A stretch of DNA of 5,130 bases from Saprospiraceae bacterium (GTDB lineage: Bacteria; Bacteroidota; Bacteroidia; Chitinophagales; Saprospiraceae): the NCBI GenBank assembly GCA_020630455.1, contig JAHDBK010000320.1:1-5130 (forward strand), in the 5' to 3' direction. Below, piece by piece: positions 1-5,130 of the stretch; positions within the stretch are counted from its first letter, which is position 1; each line of letters opens with the position of its first letter. The notes under the pieces were generated by a model. That model was given only the letters and a program-made list of their open reading frames with translations, did not search any database and was not told the origin of the DNA. Position numbers and translations under genes: made by a program.

Positions 1-50
1 ATTAAAATATAAAAAAAACTCTTTATTTTTTTTCAAAACTGACAAGCTAT

Positions 51-740
51 ATGGCAAATCATCAAAAAGAAATTACTCAATATTATGATGACTTAGCTAA
101 AGATTATGATAAAAACCGTTTTCATAATAGCTATGGGAGATTTATCCATCAACAAGAAGCGTTATTATTGCAAAAATATATTCATGATTATAAAGATGCA
201 GATGTATTGAATCTGGGCTGTGGGACAGGTAGATTTATGGAAATGGCGAATTTTGGACTGGATATTAGTGCTAATATGTTGGCAGAAGCAGAAAAAAAAT
301 ACCCTAGCAAAAATTTCATCCAAGCAGATGCCACTCAAACTTCTTTTCCAGATACTTCCTTTGATGCTATATTTTCAATGCATGTCCTTATGCACTTAGA
401 AAAAGAACAATTCAGCAAAATTTTAAAAGAGTCTTTTAGATTATTAAGAAAAGGTGGAAGATTTATTTTTGATGTACCTTCCTCTATCAGAAGAAATATA
501 AGCGGTGGTCATTCTAAAGCAAGTTGGCATGGCTCTACTTCTTATTCTATTCAAGAATTAAAAGAACAAACTAAGGAAAAATGGGATTGGATTGGGCATC
601 ATGGAATGATGTTTTTACCCATTCATAGATTTCCTTCTTCAATTAGACCTCATCTTTTTTCACTAGATAATTTTCTTTGTCGTACATTTGCAGCCGATTA
701 TTCATCTTATATTTTTATAATATTGGAAAAAAAAGAATGA
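51..740 (+). CDS. Class I SAM-dependent methyltransferase (Methyltransf_11/25-like)
   Basis: This is a 229-residue cytoplasmic protein predicted to transfer a methyl group from S-adenosylmethionine; the acceptor is unknown. The Rossmann-fold signatures appear in order. Motif I is LNLGCGTGRF (residues 53-62), the glycine-rich SAM loop. The motif II acid is D71 in GLDIS, motif III is QADA with D93, the motif IV region is FDAIFSMHVLMHL (104-116), and the late strand is LLRKGGRFIFDVP (131-143). The length is normal for a stand-alone enzyme of this superfamily. The region from about 144 to 215 is divergent and probably forms the substrate lid. There is no signal peptide or membrane segment. ATG 51 is the first ATG in frame; no Shine-Dalgarno is seen, as is usual in Bacteroidota. 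The gene overlaps the VanW-family gene by ATGA, so the two are probably translated together and may act on the same product. The fold is certain from motifs; the substrate is not. Confidence 0.9.
   Translation: MANHQKEITQYYDDLAKDYDKNRFHNSYGRFIHQQEALLLQKYIHDYKDADVLNLGCGTGRFMEMANFGLDISANMLAEAEKKYPSKNFIQADATQTSFPDTSFDAIFSMHVLMHLEKEQFSKILKESFRLLRKGGRFIFDVPSSIRRNISGGHSKASWHGSTSYSIQELKEQTKEKWDWIGHHGMMFLPIHRFPSSIRPHLFSLDNFLCRTFAADYSSYIFIILEKKE
727..740 (+). other. A8 run and ATGA stop/start overlap joining the methyltransferase and VanW genes
   Basis: Eight A residues (727-734) are followed by GAATGA. The methyltransferase stop TGA is 738-740 and the VanW-family ATG is 737-739, giving a 4-base overlap typical of translational coupling. 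In the methyltransferase frame the run reads A-AAA-AAA, the pattern of a -1 slippery heptamer. A -1 slip there would enter the VanW frame directly, because that frame has no stop between the run and ATG 737. The overlap is seen directly; any frameshifting is speculation. Confidence 0.6.
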
Positions 741-1453
741 GAAACAAAATTCCAAAAGGTATTAAAGTACAATACGCATCTTCTAAGCGATGGTGGAGAG
801 ATTGGCGAAAAGGTTATCATAAACATTGGGCACAAGAAGATAGAGCTAGTATTCGATATGCAGGAATGATTGAAGTTCAACAAGAAATCAAGCAAAGTCC
901 TTTATTTGAAAATAAAGTTCACAATATGAAATTGGCTTCTAAACATATTGCTGCTTTACAAATATTTCCCAATGAAATTTTTTCATTTTGGAAAACTATA
1001 GGAAAAGCTACCGAAAAAAAAGGATATAAAAAAGGAAGAAATATTATAAATGGTGTTTTACAAGAAGATATTGGTGGTGGTCTTTGTCAATTAGCTGGTA
1101 TTATATATCATGTAGCCCTCAAAACAGGTCTAAAAATAGTCGAAAGACACCCCCACTCTATTGATATTTACGAAGAACACGAACGTTATACTCCTCTTGG
1201 TGCAGATGCAGCCGTTTCATTTGCATATAAAGATTTAAGATTAAAGAATAATTTGGGTTATCCTATTAAATTTTCTTTTATTATTAATAATAAAAGCATT
1301 TCTTGTCGTCTTTTTACCGAAGAATATTGCTTCCCCAACACCATTGAATTTGAAAGAAATAAAAATGGAATGCTCGAAGAAGTTCGTACAATAATCACTA
1401 ACCCTGATGGCGAATCTTGGGAATTAGATACCGTGACTTATAAAAAACATTAA
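737..1453 (+). CDS. Short VanW-family protein
   Basis: This 238-residue protein matches the VanW family, named after the accessory gene of VanB-type vancomycin-resistance clusters; its biochemical role is not established. Family blocks appear in order: a basic, Trp-rich N-terminus (about 15-31), ENKVHNMKLA (58-67), the block IFSFWKTIGK (81-90) followed by GYKKGR, the signature DIGGGLCQLAGIIYHVAL (111-128) with C117, the ERHPHS motif (136-141), and a closing region around YTPLGADAAVSFAYKDLRLKNN (151-172). No signal peptide or clear membrane segment is visible, so this is the short single-domain form rather than the large YoaR-like membrane version. The frame is open further upstream to an ATG at 677, but that would add 20 residues inside the methyltransferase gene. 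ATG 737, which overlaps the upstream stop, is preferred. There is no vanHAX-type ligase nearby, so there is no reason to infer glycopeptide resistance. Confidence 0.88.
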   Translation: MRNKIPKGIKVQYASSKRWWRDWRKGYHKHWAQEDRASIRYAGMIEVQQEIKQSPLFENKVHNMKLASKHIAALQIFPNEIFSFWKTIGKATEKKGYKKGRNIINGVLQEDIGGGLCQLAGIIYHVALKTGLKIVERHPHSIDIYEEHERYTPLGADAAVSFAYKDLRLKNNLGYPIKFSFIINNKSISCRLFTEEYCFPNTIEFERNKNGMLEEVRTIITNPDGESWELDTVTYKKH

Positions 1454-1514
1454 CGAATAATCAAAAGTAGATAACGCTTAATTCTTTTTCAATACTTCTT
1501 ATTTTGGTTAATCT

Positions 1515-1522
1515 TAAATTTG
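1515..1522 (+). promoter_or_regulatory. Bacteroidota-type -7 element ahead of the SH3-domain gene
   Basis: TAAATTTG matches the TAnnTTTG -7 consensus used by the primary sigma factor of Bacteroidota. It lies in the 99-base spacer after the VanW gene and 30 bases before ATG 1553, a plausible distance for a short leader. No TTG is found at the expected -33 distance, so the match is partial. It suggests that the SH3-domain gene is transcribed separately from the methyltransferase-VanW pair. Confidence 0.45.
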
Positions 1523-1552
1523 TAGTATCAGTTCAAATCAAAATCAGATACA

Positions 1553-2419
1553 ATGAAAAGATTAATTCTTATATTACTTTTAAGCCCTATTTTATCATTT
1601 TCTCAGAATGAAGTAGACACCTATTTTTCAACTATAGAAGATACTTATATTGATGAATATCTACCTTATAACTATCTTTTGGCAGATAGTGTAATTCTTA
1701 GATCTTGTCCATCTAAAACTTGTAATAATGAAGACCTATTATTAATTGGACAAAAATTCAAAATATTAGAAAGATCTTATAATGTGGATACCATAAGAAC
1801 CATTAAAAGTCATTGGTATAAAATAGAACTTAGCAATATGAAAACAGGATGGATTTGGGGAGGATTTATTGCTCAAAGGGCTTTTGGTTCTGAAAGTGAC
1901 CCAAGTTTAAAATTTGTCATGGGAATATCTCGATATATAGATCAAGATGGTTGGTTAAGAAAAAAATATCAAATCAGGGCTTTCAAAAATCATAAAGAAA
2001 TAGATAGATACGAAGTTTTTATACATTCACAGTATTTCGATGCTCTAGCAATAGGAAATAAAGGTTTAGCCGTAGCCGATATTATTAGAATAGACATCCC
2101 TTGTGAAGGCGGTTGTGGCTGCTCAGGTGGATATATATATGTATTCTGGAATGGTATAGAATTTACATCAACATCTTTTGCAATGGGTATAGCTGATGCT
2201 TGGGCTAGTGAAGATACTAGCTTAATATTCCCTACCGATATGGAAGGCATTGCCAATACGGTCATTAGAGAATCCAATACTATTATTGATGATAATTTTT
2301 CTAATGACCAATACAAACGCTCTATAAAAAGAGAATACTTATATTGGAATGGAAGAGAATTAACCTTAGATGAATCAAAAGAAATTGAAGAAAAAGTGTT
2401 AGTTTTAGATATTGAATAA
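1553..2419 (+). CDS. Secreted bacterial SH3-domain protein of unknown function
   Basis: This is a 288-residue exported protein. Residues 1-17 form a Sec signal peptide (MKR, a Leu/Ile-rich core, then SFS before Q18), with a likely signal peptidase I cut after S17; there is no lipobox Cys, so it is probably periplasmic or secreted. Residues about 42-107 resemble a bacterial SH3 domain: LADSVILRSCPSK at the start, a middle strand KFKILER, then HWYKIEL and the closing TGWIWGGFIA. Such domains often bind cell-wall or other ligands. The C-terminal half (about 118-288) is not recognised. It carries a cysteine cluster at C184, C188 and C190 (PCEGGCGCSG), and the phrase WNG recurs in VFWNGIEF and LYWNGREL, which suggests repeated beta-hairpins. 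C52 and C57 in the SH3 part could form a disulfide. No catalytic domain is seen. The gene has its own promoter-like element and is 40 bases before the EAD-receiver gene. Confidence 0.8.
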   Translation: MKRLILILLLSPILSFSQNEVDTYFSTIEDTYIDEYLPYNYLLADSVILRSCPSKTCNNEDLLLIGQKFKILERSYNVDTIRTIKSHWYKIELSNMKTGWIWGGFIAQRAFGSESDPSLKFVMGISRYIDQDGWLRKKYQIRAFKNHKEIDRYEVFIHSQYFDALAIGNKGLAVADIIRIDIPCEGGCGCSGGYIYVFWNGIEFTSTSFAMGIADAWASEDTSLIFPTDMEGIANTVIRESNTIIDDNFSNDQYKRSIKREYLYWNGRELTLDESKEIEEKVLVLDIE

Positions 2420-2440
2420 GAATAGGTTTTCTTAACTTTA
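2412..2440 (+). promoter_or_regulatory. Possible promoter for the EAD-receiver and OsmC genes
   Basis: TTG at 2412-2414 and TAACTTTA at 2433-2440 are separated by 18 bases, fitting the Bacteroidota -33/-7 arrangement; the last base of the -7 box is A instead of G. The -33 part lies inside the last codons of the SH3-domain gene, and ATG 2460 is 19 bases after the -7 box. If active, it would drive the EAD-receiver gene and, through the short 10-base gap, the OsmC gene. In this AT-rich sequence a chance match is possible. Confidence 0.4.
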
Positions 2441-2459
2441 CCTAAAACAATTAATATTC

Positions 2460-3203
2460 ATGTCTGAAATAATCAAAGAAATTGAATCATTTATTATTAA
2501 TAATAAATTAGAAAAAGCACTCAAAAAATTATCACATATTTTCAGTATGGCTGATTCTGCATTTTCTAAAGATGCTACACTAATTTTAGGTCAATTCAAT
2601 AAATTAAAATCCGATATTAGAATTGGTATTTTAGATTATAATCAACAAAATCAAGGAACGAATATTATAAGGCATTCTACATTATCATTATTAGGAGAAT
2701 TAAAAAACAATCCTAAGATTTTAGATGATTATATTAATGTTGAAAACAATTTAACAAAATCTATAGAACAAAAAGGTAAAGAAAGTTTAAGCCCCCAAGT
2801 AAAAGATGCTCTCTATGATAGAATGAGTAATTTTAAAGAAAAGAAGATAAACATTAATCTTTTATGGATTGATGAAAATCCCGATTTTATTCAATATGAA
2901 AGCGACCTTATCAAATCTTTAGGAATACATATTGATTTTGCTACTTCATCTTCCCAAGCATTAGAATCTATTCACACGAATCAATATCAAATCATATTAT
3001 CAGATATATCTAGAAATAACCAATCAGGGGAAGGGTTTAGATTTCATAAAGAATTAATTGATAAAGGAATTGATATTCCTTATATCTTTTATACAGCATT
3101 TGTAAAAAGAGAAAAAGGAGTACCTCCTTATGCATTTGGAATTGCAGCTTTACCCAATGAATTATTGCACCTTATATTAGATATATTAGCAAGAAATAAT
3201 TAA
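2460..3203 (+). CDS. EAD11-like adaptor domain fused to an atypical receiver domain
   Basis: This is a 247-residue cytoplasmic protein. Residues about 3-82 form an all-helical domain with the pattern of effector-associated domain 11: NNKLEKALKKL, then a LGQFNKLKSDIRIGILDY stretch (43-60), then NIIRHSTLSLLGEL (68-81). EADs are death-domain-like adaptors known from prokaryotic conflict and signalling proteins, where like pairs with like. A charged linker (about 83-130) follows. Residues about 131-244 look like a CheY-type receiver: strand INLLWIDEN with the acidic pair D138/E139, QIILSDIS with the probable phosphoacceptor D182, and YIFYTAF with T212. The Lys-Pro normally found near the end is L231-P232, so the conserved Lys is missing and phosphorylation may be weak or absent. 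There is no DNA-binding output domain and no histidine kinase nearby. The protein is probably an adaptor that joins an EAD-bearing partner, encoded elsewhere, to a signal or target. The domain assignments rest on motif pattern only. Confidence 0.72.
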   Translation: MSEIIKEIESFIINNKLEKALKKLSHIFSMADSAFSKDATLILGQFNKLKSDIRIGILDYNQQNQGTNIIRHSTLSLLGELKNNPKILDDYINVENNLTKSIEQKGKESLSPQVKDALYDRMSNFKEKKININLLWIDENPDFIQYESDLIKSLGIHIDFATSSSQALESIHTNQYQIILSDISRNNQSGEGFRFHKELIDKGIDIPYIFYTAFVKREKGVPPYAFGIAALPNELLHLILDILARNN

Positions 3204-3213
3204 AATTATCACA

Positions 3214-3618
3214 ATGACTATTTCAATTGAATACCAAGGAGAACTAAGAACTCAAGCGACTCATATCCGTTCATCAAACAATATGATAACAGATGCACCT
3301 ATTGACAATAGAGGAAAGGGAGAATCCTTCTCTCCAACAGACTTAGTCGCCACAGCTCTGGGCTCTTGTATTTTAACCATTATGGGTATTAAAGCCAAGG
3401 ACAAAGGACTTGATATGTCAGGGGCTACAGCTTCAGTCACCAAAGTTATGGCATCTAATCCAAGACGTATTGCTCAATTAAACGTCATCATTAATATGCC
3501 TGCCAATGATTTTAGTGAAAAAGATAAAAAAATCCTAGAAAAGGCGGCTCATGGATGCCCTGTTAAACGCTCTTTACATCCAGATTTAGAAGAAAGCATT
3601 ACTTTTATTTGGGCTTAA
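3214..3618 (+). CDS. OsmC/Ohr-family peroxidase-like protein
   Basis: This 134-residue cytoplasmic protein belongs to the OsmC/Ohr superfamily of thiol peroxidases that reduce organic hydroperoxides, usually as homodimers. Both redox cysteines are in their family settings: C52 in SPTDLVATALGSCILT (40-55) and C115 in AAHGCPVKRSL (111-121), which closes with the C-terminal strand ITFIWA. The length and full domain are typical, closest to the OsmC/YhfA-like branch rather than Ohr; the exact substrate cannot be told. ATG 3214 comes 10 bases after the stop of the EAD-receiver gene and there is no promoter in the gap, so the two are probably co-transcribed. The spacer that follows holds a separate promoter element for yidC. 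Confidence 0.9.
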   Translation: MTISIEYQGELRTQATHIRSSNNMITDAPIDNRGKGESFSPTDLVATALGSCILTIMGIKAKDKGLDMSGATASVTKVMASNPRRIAQLNVIINMPANDFSEKDKKILEKAAHGCPVKRSLHPDLEESITFIWA

Positions 3619-3625
3619 GATGGTA

Positions 3626-3659
3626 ATTATGAACATTCTCACAAAGCGTATTTCATAAT
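3626..3659 (+). repeat. Inverted repeat after the OsmC gene
   Basis: ATTATGAA (3626-3633) and TTCATAAT (3652-3659) are perfect reverse complements separated by an 18-base loop. It begins 7 bases past the OsmC stop. The stem is AT-rich, has a single G:C pair and is not followed by a clean T tract, so it is a poor rho-independent terminator. It may still mark the transcript end, or be chance. Confidence 0.25.
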
Positions 3660-3749
3660 AAATAGTAACGTATTTCTTTAATAATTTCAATTTAATCTAA
3701 TTCTTCTAATTATTTGTAGTTTAATAGCATAATCTATTCATCAAAATTG

Positions 3750-3757
3750 TACCTTTG
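3750..3757 (+). promoter_or_regulatory. Bacteroidota-type -7 element for yidC
   Basis: TACCTTTG is an exact match to TAnnTTTG, followed by CGG, a context common at Bacteroidota promoters. No TTG is present 17-23 bases upstream; the nearest TTTG (3713-3716) is too far. Transcription would start a few bases downstream, leaving a leader of about 45-50 bases before ATG 3811. Confidence 0.55.
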
Positions 3758-3760
3758 CGG

Positions 3761-3774
3761 TTTTATATATAAAA
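3761..3774. repeat. 14-base AT palindrome in the yidC leader
   Basis: TTTTATATATAAAA is a perfect palindrome lying just after the predicted yidC -7 element, near the expected transcription start. It could be a protein-binding site or simply low-complexity sequence in an AT-rich spacer. Confidence 0.3.
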
Positions 3775-3810
3775 GCATACTACAAACAATCATAATTTTT
3801 AAATACTATT

Positions 3811-5130
3811 ATGTTACAAGATAAAAATAGATTAATCGGTTTTATACTTTTGGGTGTCCTTTTTGTAGCTTACATTTGGGTATCTAATAAAGCTAATTAT
3901 GAAAGAATTGAGGAGCAACGTGTACAAGATTCCCTAACTCAGGTTCAAGCATTAATGGAAGATTCCATCAAGCAAATTAATAATCCTATCCCTGATACCA
4001 ATCTTGATAGTACCCAAACTGCTGTAAATCCTGGTCAAGTAGATTCATTGAAAGACTTAAAATTAGTCCTTGAATACGGAGATTTTGCCATTGCTGCTAG
4101 TGGTTCAGAAGAAACTACAACCCTAGAAACGGATTTAGTACAATATACCTTTACCAATAAAGGAGGACGACTCAATAAGATTTGGTTAAAAGAATACAAA
4201 AAAATCAATTGGGACGAGGAAAAAAACAAAGTTGAATCTGACTTATTGCTTTTTGAAGATGAAAAAAATGATTTCACATATCATCTTCCTGTAAAAAATG
4301 TAAAAAACTTGGTTTCTACTTCTGATTTATATTTCAAATTAGTAGAAAACAATGGACAAAAAGTAGTCTTTAGAGCTTTTGCAGGACCTAATCAATACTT
4401 TGAACAAAAATATGAAATCAAAGACGAATATATTTTAGATTATGATATTCAATTTGTCAACTTAGATAATACGATTGATAAATCTAAAAATAATTTCAGT
4501 TTAGAATGGACTAATTATTTAGATAAAATAGAAAGAGCTCATTCTTATGCACGTAATTTCACTACAATTTATTATAAAGAATCTGAAGATTCTCCTACTT
4601 ACTGTAGTTGTAGAAGTGATGATGAGGTAACAGAAGAAAAGGGAATCGATTGGGTTTCTCATTCTAATCAATTTTTTAATACTAGTATTATTGCTGATAA
4701 TGATTTTTCAGCAATGACTTCAGAAACCAAAATGCTTGAAACGGAAGATGACGACCTTAAGAAATTACATTCTAGTTTAAGCATTCCTATCCAAGAATCA
4801 TTTGGTATGACCATATATTCTGGACCTAATGAATTTTCAAGATTAAGAACATTTAATAATGGACTAGATGATATCATACCTTATGGTAGAAGTATTTTTG
4901 GTACAATTAACCGTTGGGTAATTCGTCCTTTATTTAATTTCTTTTCTTCATTTATTAGTAATAAAGGAATTGTCATCATCTTAGTGATTCTATTAGTTAA
5001 AACGATTTTGTTTCCATTGACTTATAAAATGTTGTATTCTCAATCTAAGATGAGTGCCCTTAAACCACAAATTGAAGCTATTAAGAAAAAACTAGGAGAT
5101 GACCAACAAGCAGTACAAGTAGAAACGATG
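3811..5130 (+). CDS. yidC: Membrane protein insertase YidC (3' end beyond the window)
   Basis: The frame is open from ATG 3811 to the last base, giving 440 codons with no stop; Bacteroidota YidC is usually around 600 residues, so about a quarter is missing. YidC inserts and folds inner-membrane proteins, alone or with SecYEG. Residues 7-24 (RLIGFILLGVLFVAYIWV) are the first membrane helix. Residues about 25-355 form the large periplasmic domain, with YTFTNKGGRLNKIWL near 142-156 and WVSHSNQFF near 281-289, both typical. An amphipathic stretch (about 361-380) leads to the second membrane helix (about 384-404), ending in KTILFPLTYK. The cytoplasmic loop begins with QSKMSALKPQIEAIKKKLGD. K397 sits where E. 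coli YidC has the groove Arg R366; Lys appears to be usual in this phylum. A CSC motif (C265, C267) lies in the periplasmic domain. The remaining membrane helices are not visible. It has its own promoter element, and the preceding gene is osmC-like rather than pyrG, the neighbour often found in this phylum. Confidence 0.96.
   Translation, partial: MLQDKNRLIGFILLGVLFVAYIWVSNKANYERIEEQRVQDSLTQVQALMEDSIKQINNPIPDTNLDSTQTAVNPGQVDSLKDLKLVLEYGDFAIAASGSEETTTLETDLVQYTFTNKGGRLNKIWLKEYKKINWDEEKNKVESDLLLFEDEKNDFTYHLPVKNVKNLVSTSDLYFKLVENNGQKVVFRAFAGPNQYFEQKYEIKDEYILDYDIQFVNLDNTIDKSKNNFSLEWTNYLDKIERAHSYARNFTTIYYKESEDSPTYCSCRSDDEVTEEKGIDWVSHSNQFFNTSIIADNDFSAMTSETKMLETEDDDLKKLHSSLSIPIQESFGMTIYSGPNEFSRLRTFNNGLDDIIPYGRSIFGTINRWVIRPLFNFFSSFISNKGIVIILVILLVKTILFPLTYKMLYSQSKMSALKPQIEAIKKKLGDDQQAVQVETM

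Larger units (their letters stand above)
3619..3810. other. Intergenic spacer between the OsmC gene and yidC
   Basis: This 192-base AT-rich stretch has no credible open reading frame or RNA gene. It contains the inverted repeat near its start, a direct repeat CGTATTTC (3647-3654 and 3669-3676), the yidC -7 element, and a 14-base palindrome at 3761-3774. It separates the OsmC transcription unit from yidC. Confidence 0.7.

Noticed and set aside
11..33. A8 and T8 tracts resembling a terminator stem
   Set aside because: A pure A:U stem would be unstable; it is better read as AT-rich leader sequence. No -7 element is seen in positions 1-50.
677..736. Upstream ATG extending the VanW-family protein by 20 residues
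   Set aside because: The extension lies entirely in the methyltransferase coding region and precedes the family homology; ATG 737 with the 4-base overlap is the better start.
707..895. 62-codon open frame on the - strand
   Set aside because: It is antisense to the methyltransferase/VanW junction and shows no motif or promoter.
737..1453. Part of a vancomycin-resistance cluster
   Set aside because: There is no vanH, D-Ala-D-Lac ligase, vanX or vanRS gene in the window; VanW-family membership alone does not imply resistance.
1454..1552. Possible terminator after the VanW gene
   Set aside because: Only a 5-base complementarity (AAGTA/TACTT) with a long loop could be found, and no stable GC-containing hairpin followed by T residues.
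1990..2316. 108-codon open frame on the - strand
   Set aside because: It lies wholly inside the SH3-domain gene on the opposite strand, with low-complexity, Ser/Ile/Pro-rich content and no domain; the + strand gene has a signal peptide and domain motifs.
3261..3443. 60-codon open frame on the - strand
   Set aside because: It is antisense to the OsmC catalytic region and has no independent support.
4035..4277. 80-codon open frame on the - strand
   Set aside because: It is antisense to yidC, whose reading frame is continuous and clearly conserved here; the Ser-rich product is a composition artefact.
4668..4877. 69-codon open frame on the - strand
   Set aside because: It is also antisense to the continuous yidC frame, with no recognisable motif.

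Overview
The window looks like chromosomal DNA from a low-GC (roughly 30%) member of the Bacteroidota. The evidence is strong A/T bias in codons and spacers, absence of Shine-Dalgarno sequences in front of the genes, TAnnTTTG-type -7 promoter elements ahead of three genes, and a YidC of the Bacteroidota type (long periplasmic domain, Lys in place of the usual groove Arg, PLTYK signature). The genus cannot be told from this window. All six genes are on the + strand.

Layout. (1) 51-1453 is a tightly coupled pair: a class I SAM-dependent methyltransferase and a short VanW-family protein, overlapping by ATGA with an A8 run just before the junction. (2) 1553-2419 is a secreted protein with a signal peptide, a bacterial SH3 domain and a cysteine-containing C-terminal half; it has its own promoter-like element. 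(3) 2460-3203 encodes an N-terminal helical domain resembling EAD11 (effector-associated domain), a linker, and a C-terminal receiver-like domain that keeps the phosphoacceptor Asp but lacks the canonical Lys. (4) 3214-3618, only 10 bases downstream and probably co-transcribed, is an OsmC-family peroxidase with both conserved cysteines. (5) 3619-3810 is a 192-base spacer with a -7 element and an AT palindrome. (6) 3811 to the window end is the first 440 codons of yidC, the membrane-protein insertase, cut by the window edge.

The window mixes housekeeping genes (yidC, osmC-like) with accessory ones. The most interesting item is the EAD11-receiver protein. In known systems EADs act as death-domain-like adaptors that link sensors or effectors in prokaryotic conflict and signalling networks, usually through a partner carrying the same EAD elsewhere in the genome. 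No such partner is visible here, so a complete new system cannot be claimed. The methyltransferase-VanW pair is a second, weaker lead. No RNA gene, CRISPR array, insertion sequence or convincing rho-independent terminator was found.
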